Part shown: piece after piece, positions 8,352 to 14,352 of the stretch
Numbering within the stretch: position 1 is the stretch's first letter
Layout: each line of letters opens with the position of its first letter
NCBI GenBank assembly: GCA_039918235.1
Contig: JBDSHZ010000034.1
Location: forward strand, 1-14,352
Direction of reading: 5' to 3'
From: Pseudopedobacter sp039918235
GTDB taxonomy: Bacteria > Bacteroidota > Bacteroidia > Sphingobacteriales > Sphingobacteriaceae
Length of the DNA: 14,352 nt
The notes under the pieces: model-generated
Told to the model about the DNA's origin: nothing
Seen by the model: only the letters and a program-made list of their open reading frames with translations
Databases searched by the model: none
Made by a program: the position numbers and the translations under genes

Positions 8352-9191
8352 CTAATTCTTCTTCAATAAAATCACATTCGCTACTTTCCGCTCTCCTTCA
8401 TGATCAAACTTTTTATTATCAGAAGGATGATTTACAATACCCAAATCTTTAACATATAATCCTGTGGAACCTCCACCGTCCAAATTCAAGGCAGCATCGG
8501 CATTCAACCACATGGAAATTTTAGCCAATTCCGTCATGCTCATCCCTCCGGCAAATTCATTTCTTCCGTCAACGGCAATCAGGTACGTTTTTCTTTTTGT
8601 TGTGACTAATAAAGATCTTGGATGTTTAGTTTTATTAAAAGCATCTGCAGTGTCTATCGGCATCATTTGATGATGATAAACCATCAAAGGACCAGATAAC
8701 ATCACATTTTCATCTGGAAGATTTTGCTCCCAACCGTCTTCCCCGTTCCAGTTTACAATTCCAATTTTGCCATGATTGATCACCACACCTGCATCACTAT
8801 AAAGAGAACGCTTTCCATTGCTGTTTCTCTTTGTTTGATTAATCACCTCCTCGTTCACCTTTAAAAAAGCAACAGCGCCTCCTATTTTGGTATCGAAGAA
8901 AGTGCCATTAATGGCTACCATTGCGTTGTTCCTTTTTGCAAAATCGCTGGTTAATAACAATTCATGTGGCTCATATGCAAAGCTGAATTTCAGCTTCCTC
9001 CTATTTTTGATCTCTAAAATATTGAGGTAACGGTTTCCGCCAAACAACTGATTAAACTGATGTTGTTTGAGTTTTACACCTGATGCAATTTTTTGAGTTT
9101 CCCATTTAGCTTTTACAAAACTGAGGGAATCTGTCTGGTTAAAAGCCGATACAGAACTAAATAAGAATAGCACAAGAATAAAGGATTTCAT
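8352..9191 (-). CDS. Secreted phosphodiester glycosidase (NAGPA) domain protein
   Basis: This 279-residue protein begins with a signal peptide (MKSFILVLFLFSSVSAFNQ). The NAGPA/DUF2233 domain covers most of the mature chain. Recognisable blocks are MVAINGTFFD (91-100), SDAGVVINHGKIGI (132-144), HPRSLLVTT (190-198), AVDGRN (206-211), GMSMTELAKIS (216-226), LNLDGGGSTGLYV (235-247), VNHPSDN (253-259) and ERKVANVI (267-274). The domain is named after the human enzyme that uncovers mannose-6-phosphate. Bacterial members are exported and thought to act on glycan or phosphodiester-linked sugars, but the substrate here is unknown. It follows the thioredoxin-like gene by 27 bases. Confidence 0.9.
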   Translation of the reverse strand: MKSFILVLFLFSSVSAFNQTDSLSFVKAKWETQKIASGVKLKQHQFNQLFGGNRYLNILEIKNRRKLKFSFAYEPHELLLTSDFAKRNNAMVAINGTFFDTKIGGAVAFLKVNEEVINQTKRNSNGKRSLYSDAGVVINHGKIGIVNWNGEDGWEQNLPDENVMLSGPLMVYHHQMMPIDTADAFNKTKHPRSLLVTTKRKTYLIAVDGRNEFAGGMSMTELAKISMWLNADAALNLDGGGSTGLYVKDLGIVNHPSDNKKFDHEGERKVANVILLKKN

Positions 9192-9218
9192 TGAAGCAGT
9201 TTTTAGTCCCTTAGAAAA

Positions 9219-9725
9219 TTATTTAGTACTGTAAGTTAAAGGATCAATGGCCTTAGGTGTCCATCCTTTTAAAAACTCGGCAACAATCTTTGGGCTGTGC
9301 CCCGCTCCATCTTCTAAATAGGCAGAATTTTGGGTATGAATCCTTTTCCCTTCAGAATTTAATATCACAAATACAGGAAAACCGAAACGTTGCGGATAAC
9401 CTAAAGTGGCCAATACCGCTTCATTTTTATTCTCAGGACTGTAATTCACATGAACAACCACATAGTTATCATTCATCAATTGGTTAAGTTCAGGTGTCTC
9501 TGTAATTAGTTTATTAAACCTTAAACACCAAACGCACCAGTTGCCACCAATCTGCAACATTACATTTTTTCCTTCTTTCTTTGCCTTTGTAACAGCATCT
9601 GCAATTTCTTTTTTGGCATCTGCTTCAGGGTGGTATAGCTTTGGCTTTTGAGCATCAGTTTGTGCCATTACTGCTACGTTAGAAACAGTAAATATGAATG
9701 CGATAAATAATGATTTTAGTTTCAT
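9219..9725 (-). CDS. Exported thioredoxin-like protein with CVWC active site
   Basis: This 168-residue protein has a signal peptide (about 1-21, ending VAVMAQ) and a Thioredoxin_7/DsbD-gamma-like domain. The strand VMLQIGGNWCVWCLRFNKL holds the redox pair Cys64/Cys67, and the cis-proline region is read in FGFPVFVILNSEGKRI (about 114-129). It is expected to be a periplasmic thiol-disulfide oxidoreductase. The electron donor and target are not shown. It is the first gene of the minus-strand cluster leading to NAGPA, DinB-like and cupin genes. The 139-base gap upstream must hold the promoter; the best candidate is a CATATTTG box at 9756-9749. Confidence 0.88.
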   Translation of the reverse strand: MKLKSLFIAFIFTVSNVAVMAQTDAQKPKLYHPEADAKKEIADAVTKAKKEGKNVMLQIGGNWCVWCLRFNKLITETPELNQLMNDNYVVVHVNYSPENKNEAVLATLGYPQRFGFPVFVILNSEGKRIHTQNSAYLEDGAGHSPKIVAEFLKGWTPKAIDPLTYSTK

Positions 9726-9864
9726 GATCTTGATGAATATTGTTCACTCAAATATGAAGATTTTGAAACAGATTTTGGTAATTAATAAGTAACAATGCCG
9801 CTGACCGAATCTGAATGGAAATCAGTTTAAAGTTTTCGTAACCTACCGAAATTGAAAAATTAAA

Positions 9865-10566
9865 TCAATTAAAAAGCTTTTCTGTATAAGTCAATAATTC
9901 TGGTCCACCAACTTTTCCATGGCCTGGAATCACAATTTTGGGTTGCAACTTCATTACTTTCTTAATCGTGTGAGACCATTGTGTGGTATCGGCATCAGCA
10001 AGGTTTCCTTTGCTTGCTCCTAAAGCTTTTACCATGCAACCGCCAAATAACACTTTCTCAGAAGGAATATAACTCACAATATTATCTTGGGTATGTGCAG
10101 GTCCGAAATAGAAATTCTGAACTTTTTCTCCTCCTACTTTTAAAGTCAGTTTCTTTTTAAAACCAAATACAGGAATGCTAAAACCATTTGATTTTGCTAA
10201 AGCAATGGTTTGCAAATTGGCATAAGTTGAAATTAGTCTTTGATGAAAAGCTTTCAATCCGCCCAGACAATCTTCATGAAAATGATTCACCAGCACACCA
10301 ACAATCTTCGCTTTTAAACTATCTTCCACAATTCTGATTAACTGATTAGAAGCTTCATTATTTGCAGGCGTATCAAAAATGATTGCCTCTCCATCGTTTA
10401 CAAAAATCATCCCGTTGCAAGAAACTTTTCCCCATTCTTCGGTATCTAAAAAAGATTCATGAACATAAACTTTGGGCGAAAGCTGTTTGATATTGATGGT
10501 TTTGTTTTGAGCAAAAATTGAATTGGTCAGGAATATAAAAACTATAAAGATGGTTGGCTTAAGCAT
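9865..10566 (-). CDS. Subclass B1 metallo-beta-lactamase (secreted)
   Basis: This 233-residue protein has a signal peptide (about 1-20, ending IFAQ) and a metallo-beta-lactamase fold. The ligand set is that of subclass B1: HFHED with His95, His97 and Asp99, then His158 in GPAHTQDN, Cys177 in FGGCMVK, and His216 in PGHGKVGG. Lys180, next to the cysteine, and Asn188 in GNLADAD match the substrate-contact Lys and Asn of BcII/CcrA-type enzymes. Length and order also fit B1; B2 and B3 lack this His-x-His-x-Asp plus Cys combination. It should hydrolyse beta-lactams, possibly carbapenems, in the periplasm, but activity is not proven and an MBL-fold relative with another substrate remains possible. 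It is divergent from the toxin-antitoxin pair, with about 100 bases between them. Confidence 0.87.
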   Translation of the reverse strand: MLKPTIFIVFIFLTNSIFAQNKTINIKQLSPKVYVHESFLDTEEWGKVSCNGMIFVNDGEAIIFDTPANNEASNQLIRIVEDSLKAKIVGVLVNHFHEDCLGGLKAFHQRLISTYANLQTIALAKSNGFSIPVFGFKKKLTLKVGGEKVQNFYFGPAHTQDNIVSYIPSEKVLFGGCMVKALGASKGNLADADTTQWSHTIKKVMKLQPKIVIPGHGKVGGPELLTYTEKLFN

Positions 10567-10608
10567 TTAGTAAAAATAGTGATTTAATTACTACTCTTAA
10601 ATATGAAG

Positions 10609-10635
10609 TTTGCTATTCCAAAATGGAAGATCAAA
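10609..10635. repeat. 27-bp palindromic direct repeat, copy 1
   Basis: This copy shares 23 of 27 positions with 11146-11172, including the uninterrupted core AAAATGGAA and the end ATCAAA. It is an imperfect palindrome (TTTG...CAAA ends, TTC/GAA inner arms). It lies between the divergent metallo-beta-lactamase gene and the antitoxin, 30 bases before the ATG at 10666, where it could serve as an operator. Confidence 0.7.
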
Positions 10636-10654
10636 AATTATTAATATAAAATTG

Positions 10655-10662
10655 TAAATTTG
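10655..10662 (+). promoter_or_regulatory. Candidate Bacteroidota -7 box (TAAATTTG)
   Basis: TAAATTTG is a perfect match to the Bacteroidota TAnnTTTG -7 element. It ends only 3 bases before the antitoxin ATG at 10666, so transcription would begin at or next to the start codon. No clear TTG -33 element is seen at the usual distance, which lowers confidence. Confidence 0.4.
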
Positions 10663-10665
10663 AGT

Positions 10666-10854
10666 ATGGTGTTAGAAATAGAAATTCCGGAAAACAAAGA
10701 AAAAGAAGTGATTGGTGTTCTAAAGGCTTTGGGTATTAAAATAAAATCCACTATTAAAAATCCGAATAAAGAAACTGAAAAAGCTATTCTCGAAGCTAGA
10801 GCTGGAAATATTCAAAAAATAGAAGACATTAATTCCTTTTTGGACAATTTGTAA
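10666..10854 (+). CDS. Antitoxin of a YafQ-type toxin-antitoxin pair (DUF2683-like)
   Basis: This small acidic/basic protein has 62 residues from the ATG at 10666; an in-frame TTG at 10660 would add two residues but lies inside the promoter-like box. An N-terminal half (VLEIEIPENKEKEVIGVLKALGIKIKS) looks like a short beta-alpha-beta unit. The C-terminal half (ETEKAILEARAGNIQKIEDINSFLDNL) is the typical helical tail by which such antitoxins wrap their toxin. It resembles small DUF2683-type antitoxins of Bacteroidota rather than ribbon-helix-helix DinJ. No classic DNA-binding motif is evident, so whether it represses its own operon is unclear. The TAATG overlap with the next gene (one shared base) is typical of type II modules. 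Confidence 0.82.
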   Translation: MVLEIEIPENKEKEVIGVLKALGIKIKSTIKNPNKETEKAILEARAGNIQKIEDINSFLDNL

Positions 10855-11141
10855 TGTTCACTTTAAGCTTTACCAATAAGTTTGAAAAAGACCTGAAGCG
10901 AATTAAGAAACGCTCCATAAAAGATTTTGAGTTAACCCGCACTTTCTTAGTTAAAGAGCTTTCTATAAATGGAGCAAAAGGATTATCCAAGAAATACTTT
11001 GCTCATAAATTAAGTGGCGATTTTAAAGATAACTGGGAATGCCACATTAAACCTGACTTATTGATTATTTGGATTGAGATTTCTAAAGAAAACGAAATCA
11101 CTTTGGTAAGAATTGGTTCTCATTCTGATTTGTTTAAGTAG
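10854..11141 (+). CDS. YafQ-family mRNA interferase toxin (RelE superfamily)
   Basis: This 95-residue RelE/ParE-fold toxin opens with SFTNKFEKDLKRIKKR. The YafQ signature follows: HKLSGDFKDNWECHIKPDLLIIWIE (His51, His64, Asp68) and the C-terminal ITLVRIGSHSDLFK (His90, Phe94). These line up with the His-His-Asp-His-Phe set used by E. coli YafQ for ribosome-dependent mRNA cleavage, so the toxin appears catalytically intact. It would be neutralised by the protein encoded immediately upstream, with which it overlaps by one base. It converges on the RES-like gene. A palindromic repeat begins 4 bases after its stop and may also act as a 3' hairpin. Confidence 0.88.
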   Translation: MFTLSFTNKFEKDLKRIKKRSIKDFELTRTFLVKELSINGAKGLSKKYFAHKLSGDFKDNWECHIKPDLLIIWIEISKENEITLVRIGSHSDLFK

Positions 11142-11145
11142 AGAA

Positions 11146-11172
11146 TTTGATGTTCTAAAATGGAATATCAAA
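11146..11172. repeat. 27-bp palindromic direct repeat, copy 2
   Basis: This is the near-copy of 10609-10635 (23 of 27 positions). The palindrome is cleaner here: 11144-11155 can pair with 11163-11174 over 12 positions with one G-U pair, leaving a 7-base loop. It begins just after the toxin stop and could form a 3' hairpin, although no T tract follows. Confidence 0.7.
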
Positions 11173-11214
11173 TTGAAATTATACCAGAAACAAAAATAGT
11201 ATAGTTATAAAATA

Positions 11215-12237
11215 TTATCTAATCTCCTTTAAAGGATTGCAATCTTCTGATTCACATTCGACAGTATAATATTTATTTTCAGGGATCCTTATAAAGTTAG
11301 ATAATAAGTATTTACCTTCTTTATACTTTCCAACTTTCGAGCATGGATATACAGAAAAAGTATCGCCACTCCTAATAAATCTATACATAACAACCAAATC
11401 CAATTCTAAAAAATCATCTATCGCATCAGATGTAAGAACAATATTTAATCCTTTTGCCTCTGTACCTGCTCCTGGATAAACTAAGCCATAAACCATCTTT
11501 TGCATATTATTTTTATAATAGTATTGAACTGAGTAGAACAATGCTGTAAGTATATAATATTCGTTTTTTTCTTTTTTATTTAAACAAGCTTTTCCGCTCA
11601 TTTCTGATAAATAAGTGTAGAAATCAATTATGAAATCTGAGGATTCTTTATTTAATGAATTTACTATTTCGGCAATAAATTTTTCAGTTGCTTCTTTCAT
11701 TGACTTATTGCCTTTAAGATGAACAGAATCAAAGCAGAAATTCGCTACGTACATTGGCTGTTTAATTATCCATCTTCCAATAGTAAAATCTTTTAAATTT
11801 ACAGGATTTTCATAATCGATTAAGCCCTTGCAAGTTTCAAAGCAAGCAGCAGCATAGGGTGTTATTGATGAATCTTCCGTAGGTAATGTACCATAGAATA
11901 CGGATTGTTTTGGCTGATTAAATCTTCCGGCCTTTATTTTATCAAAATTCTGATTGTATGAAATTTCATCTTTTCTTGTATACAAAATATTTTTCTCATC
12001 ATTTGACCTAGCCCTAAATATATATTTATCAGAAGGATTAAGATAAGTCATTAAAATGGGTACAAATGAGAACAAATTATAAAAAGATTTTATGGCTACA
12101 TTAAATCTTTCATCATTTACAGATAGATCTCTAAGGTTTTTAATGTTTTGAAATTCAGTAATTAAATCAGATAAATTTTCTTCTATATCATGTATAAGCT
12201 TTCTGTTTTTAGAAAATGTGTTTAAGTCATCAATCAT
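11215..12237 (-). CDS. Long RES-domain-like protein (putative NAD-acting, orphan toxin-like)
   Basis: This 340-residue protein is not firmly recognised by overall similarity. The middle carries RES-type marks: YIFRAR (72-77), AGRFNQPKQSVFYGT (103-117) and a later CFETCKGL (132-139). Arg105 and Tyr115 are ten residues apart, as in RES toxins, and Glu134 is a candidate for the conserved Glu. The C-terminal GLVYPGAGTEAKGLNIVLTSDAID (251-274) resembles the closing strand pair of RES domains. RES toxins break down NAD+. This protein is longer than usual, with a 70-residue helical N-terminus. No Xre-type antitoxin lies on either side, which leaves an orphan toxin, a self-contained defence protein or an unrelated use of the fold. 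The gene is visibly AT-rich; bases 11581-11640 have 17 G/C of 60 by hand count. Confidence 0.6.
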   Translation of the reverse strand: MIDDLNTFSKNRKLIHDIEENLSDLITEFQNIKNLRDLSVNDERFNVAIKSFYNLFSFVPILMTYLNPSDKYIFRARSNDEKNILYTRKDEISYNQNFDKIKAGRFNQPKQSVFYGTLPTEDSSITPYAAACFETCKGLIDYENPVNLKDFTIGRWIIKQPMYVANFCFDSVHLKGNKSMKEATEKFIAEIVNSLNKESSDFIIDFYTYLSEMSGKACLNKKEKNEYYILTALFYSVQYYYKNNMQKMVYGLVYPGAGTEAKGLNIVLTSDAIDDFLELDLVVMYRFIRSGDTFSVYPCSKVGKYKEGKYLLSNFIRIPENKYYTVECESEDCNPLKEIR

Positions 12238-12320
12238 ATTAATAAAACAACTAAGGTAATCTAAATGGTTATGGAAATCAATTCAGGCAGGTTTAAAAGA
12301 GAGGCTTCCCAAAGACAAAT

Positions 12321-12356
12321 AAAAAAGCCCTTCCGAAATAAATTCGAAAGGGCTTT
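12321..12356 (-). terminator. Rho-independent terminator after htpG
   Basis: Read on the minus strand, AAAGCCCTTTCGAA (12356-12343) pairs with the complementary arm at 12337-12324 with one mismatch and a 5-base loop, followed by six T. It lies 32 bases after the htpG stop and insulates it from the downstream RES-like gene on the same strand. Confidence 0.9.
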
Positions 12357-12388
12357 CTGCATTTAGCCTTAAGCTTTCTGCTATAAAA

Positions 12389-14272
12389 TTATATCAAACT
12401 CACGCTTCTATTCACAAAAGCTGTCAACTCCGCACCAGTCAACATCCCTTGAGAAAGTAAAGCCAAATCGAAAGCTTGTTTAGCCAAAGCAGACTGTTCA
12501 GCCTCATCGGTACTCGCCAAAATTTTATTTACGATTTTGTGATTTCCATTGATGGCAACTTTGTAGCTATCTGGCATATTTCCGTAGAAACTCATGCCAC
12601 CGCCCATCGCAGCCATATCTTTCATTCGGCGCATAAACTCATCCATCGTCACCGTTACAGGTAATTCATCCGGACTTAAAGCTTCCACTTCTACCTGATA
12701 AACAGGTTTGTTAATTGCCTTTTCAAAGATCTCTTTTATCTGCTTGGTTTGGTCTTCGCTCAACACATGTTCCATTTTCTCGCCTTTATCAATCAGCTTA
12801 TCAGCAGTGCTAGAATCCACACGCTTTAATTGGGTTTTCTCCAACTTCTGCTCCATTTGGCTCACAAAATGCGAATCAATTGGCGTGTCCATCAACAATA
12901 CATCATATCCTTTTCTAGTGGCCGATTGAATGAAACCATCCTGTTTAGCCGGATCAACAGTGTATAAATACACCAAGTTTCCGTCTTTATCAGTCTGGAT
13001 ATTTTTTACCTTGTCTTTGTATTCGTCAAATGTGAAATTCTTCTTATCAGTATTGGTAAACAAAGCAAAATCTTTGGCTTTATCGTAAAATTTCTCTTCC
13101 GAAATCATTCCGTATTTAACAAAAAGACCAATATCACTCCATTTTGCTTCATAAGCCTCACGGTCTTTTTTAAATAAATCAGCTAATTTCTCCGCTACCT
13201 TTTTAGTGATGTAGCTGTTAATTTTCTTCACATTGCTATCCGCCTGTAAAAAACTACGGGAAACGTTCAACGGAATATCCGGAGAATCTATTACGCCATG
13301 CAATAACATCAAAAATTCAGGAACAATGTCTTTCACTTCATCGGTAATAAACACTTGGCGACTGAATAATTTAATTTTATTACGTTGTATTTCTACATCA
13401 TTTTTCAACTTAGGGAAGTATAAAACTCCGGTTAAATTAAAAGGATAATCTACGTTTAAGTGAATCCAGAATAATGGATCTTCCTGAAAAGGATATAATT
13501 CTTTATAAAATTGGATATAATCCTCATCAGTTAATTCAGATGGAGACTGTGTCCAAATTGGTTTTGCACCGTTGATGATATTTGGAACATCAACAGATTT
13601 ATACTGCTTCTTACCTTCCGCATCTTCTCCGTCTTCAACGCTTTCAGGTTTTGTTCCGAAAACCAACTCTACAGGCAAAAATTTGAAGTATTTATCTAAA
13701 ATCTGCTGTAATTTATTTTCATCTAAAAACTCTTCAGATTCTTTGTTGACGTGTAAAATCACATCAGTTCCTCGAGTTTTACGCGTACCGTCTTTAATCT
13801 CAAATTCGGTACTGCCATCACAAATCCATACTGCAGGTTCTGCACCATCTTGATAAGAAAGCGTTTGAATTTCCACGTTTTCTGAAACCATAAAAGCAGA
13901 GTAAAAACCCAAACCAAATTTACCGATGATCTCATTGGCATCTTTGGCGTCTTTAAATTTCTCTACAAATTCCGTCGCCCCAGAAAAAGCAATCTGATTA
14001 ATGTATTTTTTAATCTCTTCAGCCGTCATCCCCAAGCCATTGTCAGAAATGGTGATGGTTTTCTTTTTCGCATCAAAAGCAACCTCTACTTTCAGCTCGC
14101 CCAACTCTCCACTGTACTGACCTAATGATGCCAGACGTTTGATTTTCTGAGTAGCATCTGCCGCGTTAGAAACCAGTTCTCTTAAAAAAATCTCGTTATC
14201 AGAGTATAAAAACTTCTTAATGATCGGGAAAATATTTTCCGTGTGAATTGAAATCGTTCCTTTTTCCTTCAT
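12389..14272 (-). CDS. htpG: Molecular chaperone HtpG (bacterial Hsp90)
   Basis: This 627-residue full-length Hsp90 has an N-terminal ATP-binding GHKL domain: EIFLRELVSNAADA with catalytic Glu32 and Asn36, DNGLGM at 77-82, NQIAFSGATEF at 92-102, GKFGLGFYS at 117-125 and RGTDVILH at 168-174. The middle domain shows WTQSPSEL, YPFNLTGVLYFPK and the ATP-contacting LNVSRSFLQ. The C-terminal dimerisation domain is intact. It is a cytosolic ATP-driven chaperone that remodels clients late in folding, usually with DnaK, and is typically heat-inducible. The ATG at 14272 gives the standard N-terminus. The region upstream is cut by the window edge and no clear promoter was identified. It is transcribed alone, ending at the terminator near 12321-12356. 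Confidence 0.98.
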   Translation of the reverse strand: MKEKGTISIHTENIFPIIKKFLYSDNEIFLRELVSNAADATQKIKRLASLGQYSGELGELKVEVAFDAKKKTITISDNGLGMTAEEIKKYINQIAFSGATEFVEKFKDAKDANEIIGKFGLGFYSAFMVSENVEIQTLSYQDGAEPAVWICDGSTEFEIKDGTRKTRGTDVILHVNKESEEFLDENKLQQILDKYFKFLPVELVFGTKPESVEDGEDAEGKKQYKSVDVPNIINGAKPIWTQSPSELTDEDYIQFYKELYPFQEDPLFWIHLNVDYPFNLTGVLYFPKLKNDVEIQRNKIKLFSRQVFITDEVKDIVPEFLMLLHGVIDSPDIPLNVSRSFLQADSNVKKINSYITKKVAEKLADLFKKDREAYEAKWSDIGLFVKYGMISEEKFYDKAKDFALFTNTDKKNFTFDEYKDKVKNIQTDKDGNLVYLYTVDPAKQDGFIQSATRKGYDVLLMDTPIDSHFVSQMEQKLEKTQLKRVDSSTADKLIDKGEKMEHVLSEDQTKQIKEIFEKAINKPVYQVEVEALSPDELPVTVTMDEFMRRMKDMAAMGGGMSFYGNMPDSYKVAINGNHKIVNKILASTDEAEQSALAKQAFDLALLSQGMLTGAELTAFVNRSVSLI

Positions 14273-14352
14273 GATTATTTTTGTGTTGTTATTTTTTTAT
14301 TTACAGAAGGCACACCTCCATTACTGTTCCAAATGGGTTTTGTGTGTCAAGT

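Noticed and set aside
12238..12320. An Xre-type antitoxin gene next to the RES-like gene
   Set aside because: No open frame of adequate length is present in this gap, and the opposite side holds the YafQ toxin gene.
1..14352. CRISPR arrays, tRNA or rRNA genes, insertion sequences
   Set aside because: No regularly spaced repeats, cloverleaf or rRNA segments, and no transposase or integrase reading frames were seen.

Overview
The window looks like a chromosomal segment from a Bacteroidota bacterium, most likely Sphingobacteriaceae (Pedobacter-like). The DNA is AT-rich, most genes lack strong Shine-Dalgarno sequences, and the protein families are typical of that phylum: a prohibitin-like SPFH protein, a menaquinone-type hotdog thioesterase, secreted M20 and S9 peptidases, a DUF985 cupin, a phosphodiester glycosidase (NAGPA) domain and a subclass B1 metallo-beta-lactamase. 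The taxonomic call is inferred from content; no rRNA or other taxonomic marker is present.

Layout. The plus strand of 1-7301 holds the 3' end of a small membrane-protein gene, an SPFH/prohibitin-like gene and a terminator. Next comes a tight three-gene set (sensor histidine kinase, DinB-fold protein, MenI/YdiI-like thioesterase) whose genes overlap by 20 and 4 bases. It is followed by an exactly symmetric 55-bp palindrome, a secreted M20 amidohydrolase with its terminator, and a secreted S9/DPP IV-type peptidase gene broken by two opposite frameshifts. A bidirectional terminator at 7309-7337 separates this half from a minus-strand cluster, read 9725 to 7336: thioredoxin-like protein, NAGPA-domain protein, DinB-like protein, DUF985 cupin. 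Spacings of 27, 12 and 41 bases suggest one transcript.

Upstream of that cluster is a minus-strand gene for a secreted class B1 metallo-beta-lactamase with all zinc ligands present. Divergent from it is a YafQ-type toxin-antitoxin pair (10666-11141), bracketed by two copies of a 27-bp palindromic direct repeat (23 of 27 positions identical). Convergent with the pair is an AT-rich minus-strand gene for a long RES-like (putative NAD-acting) protein with no antitoxin partner beside it. The window closes with htpG (Hsp90) on the minus strand and its terminator.

The stretch from about 10.6 to 12.3 kb looks like an accessory insert between conserved genes and is the most interesting part. No tRNA, rRNA, CRISPR array, transposase or integrase was seen, and no gene-free stretch exceeds 300 bases.
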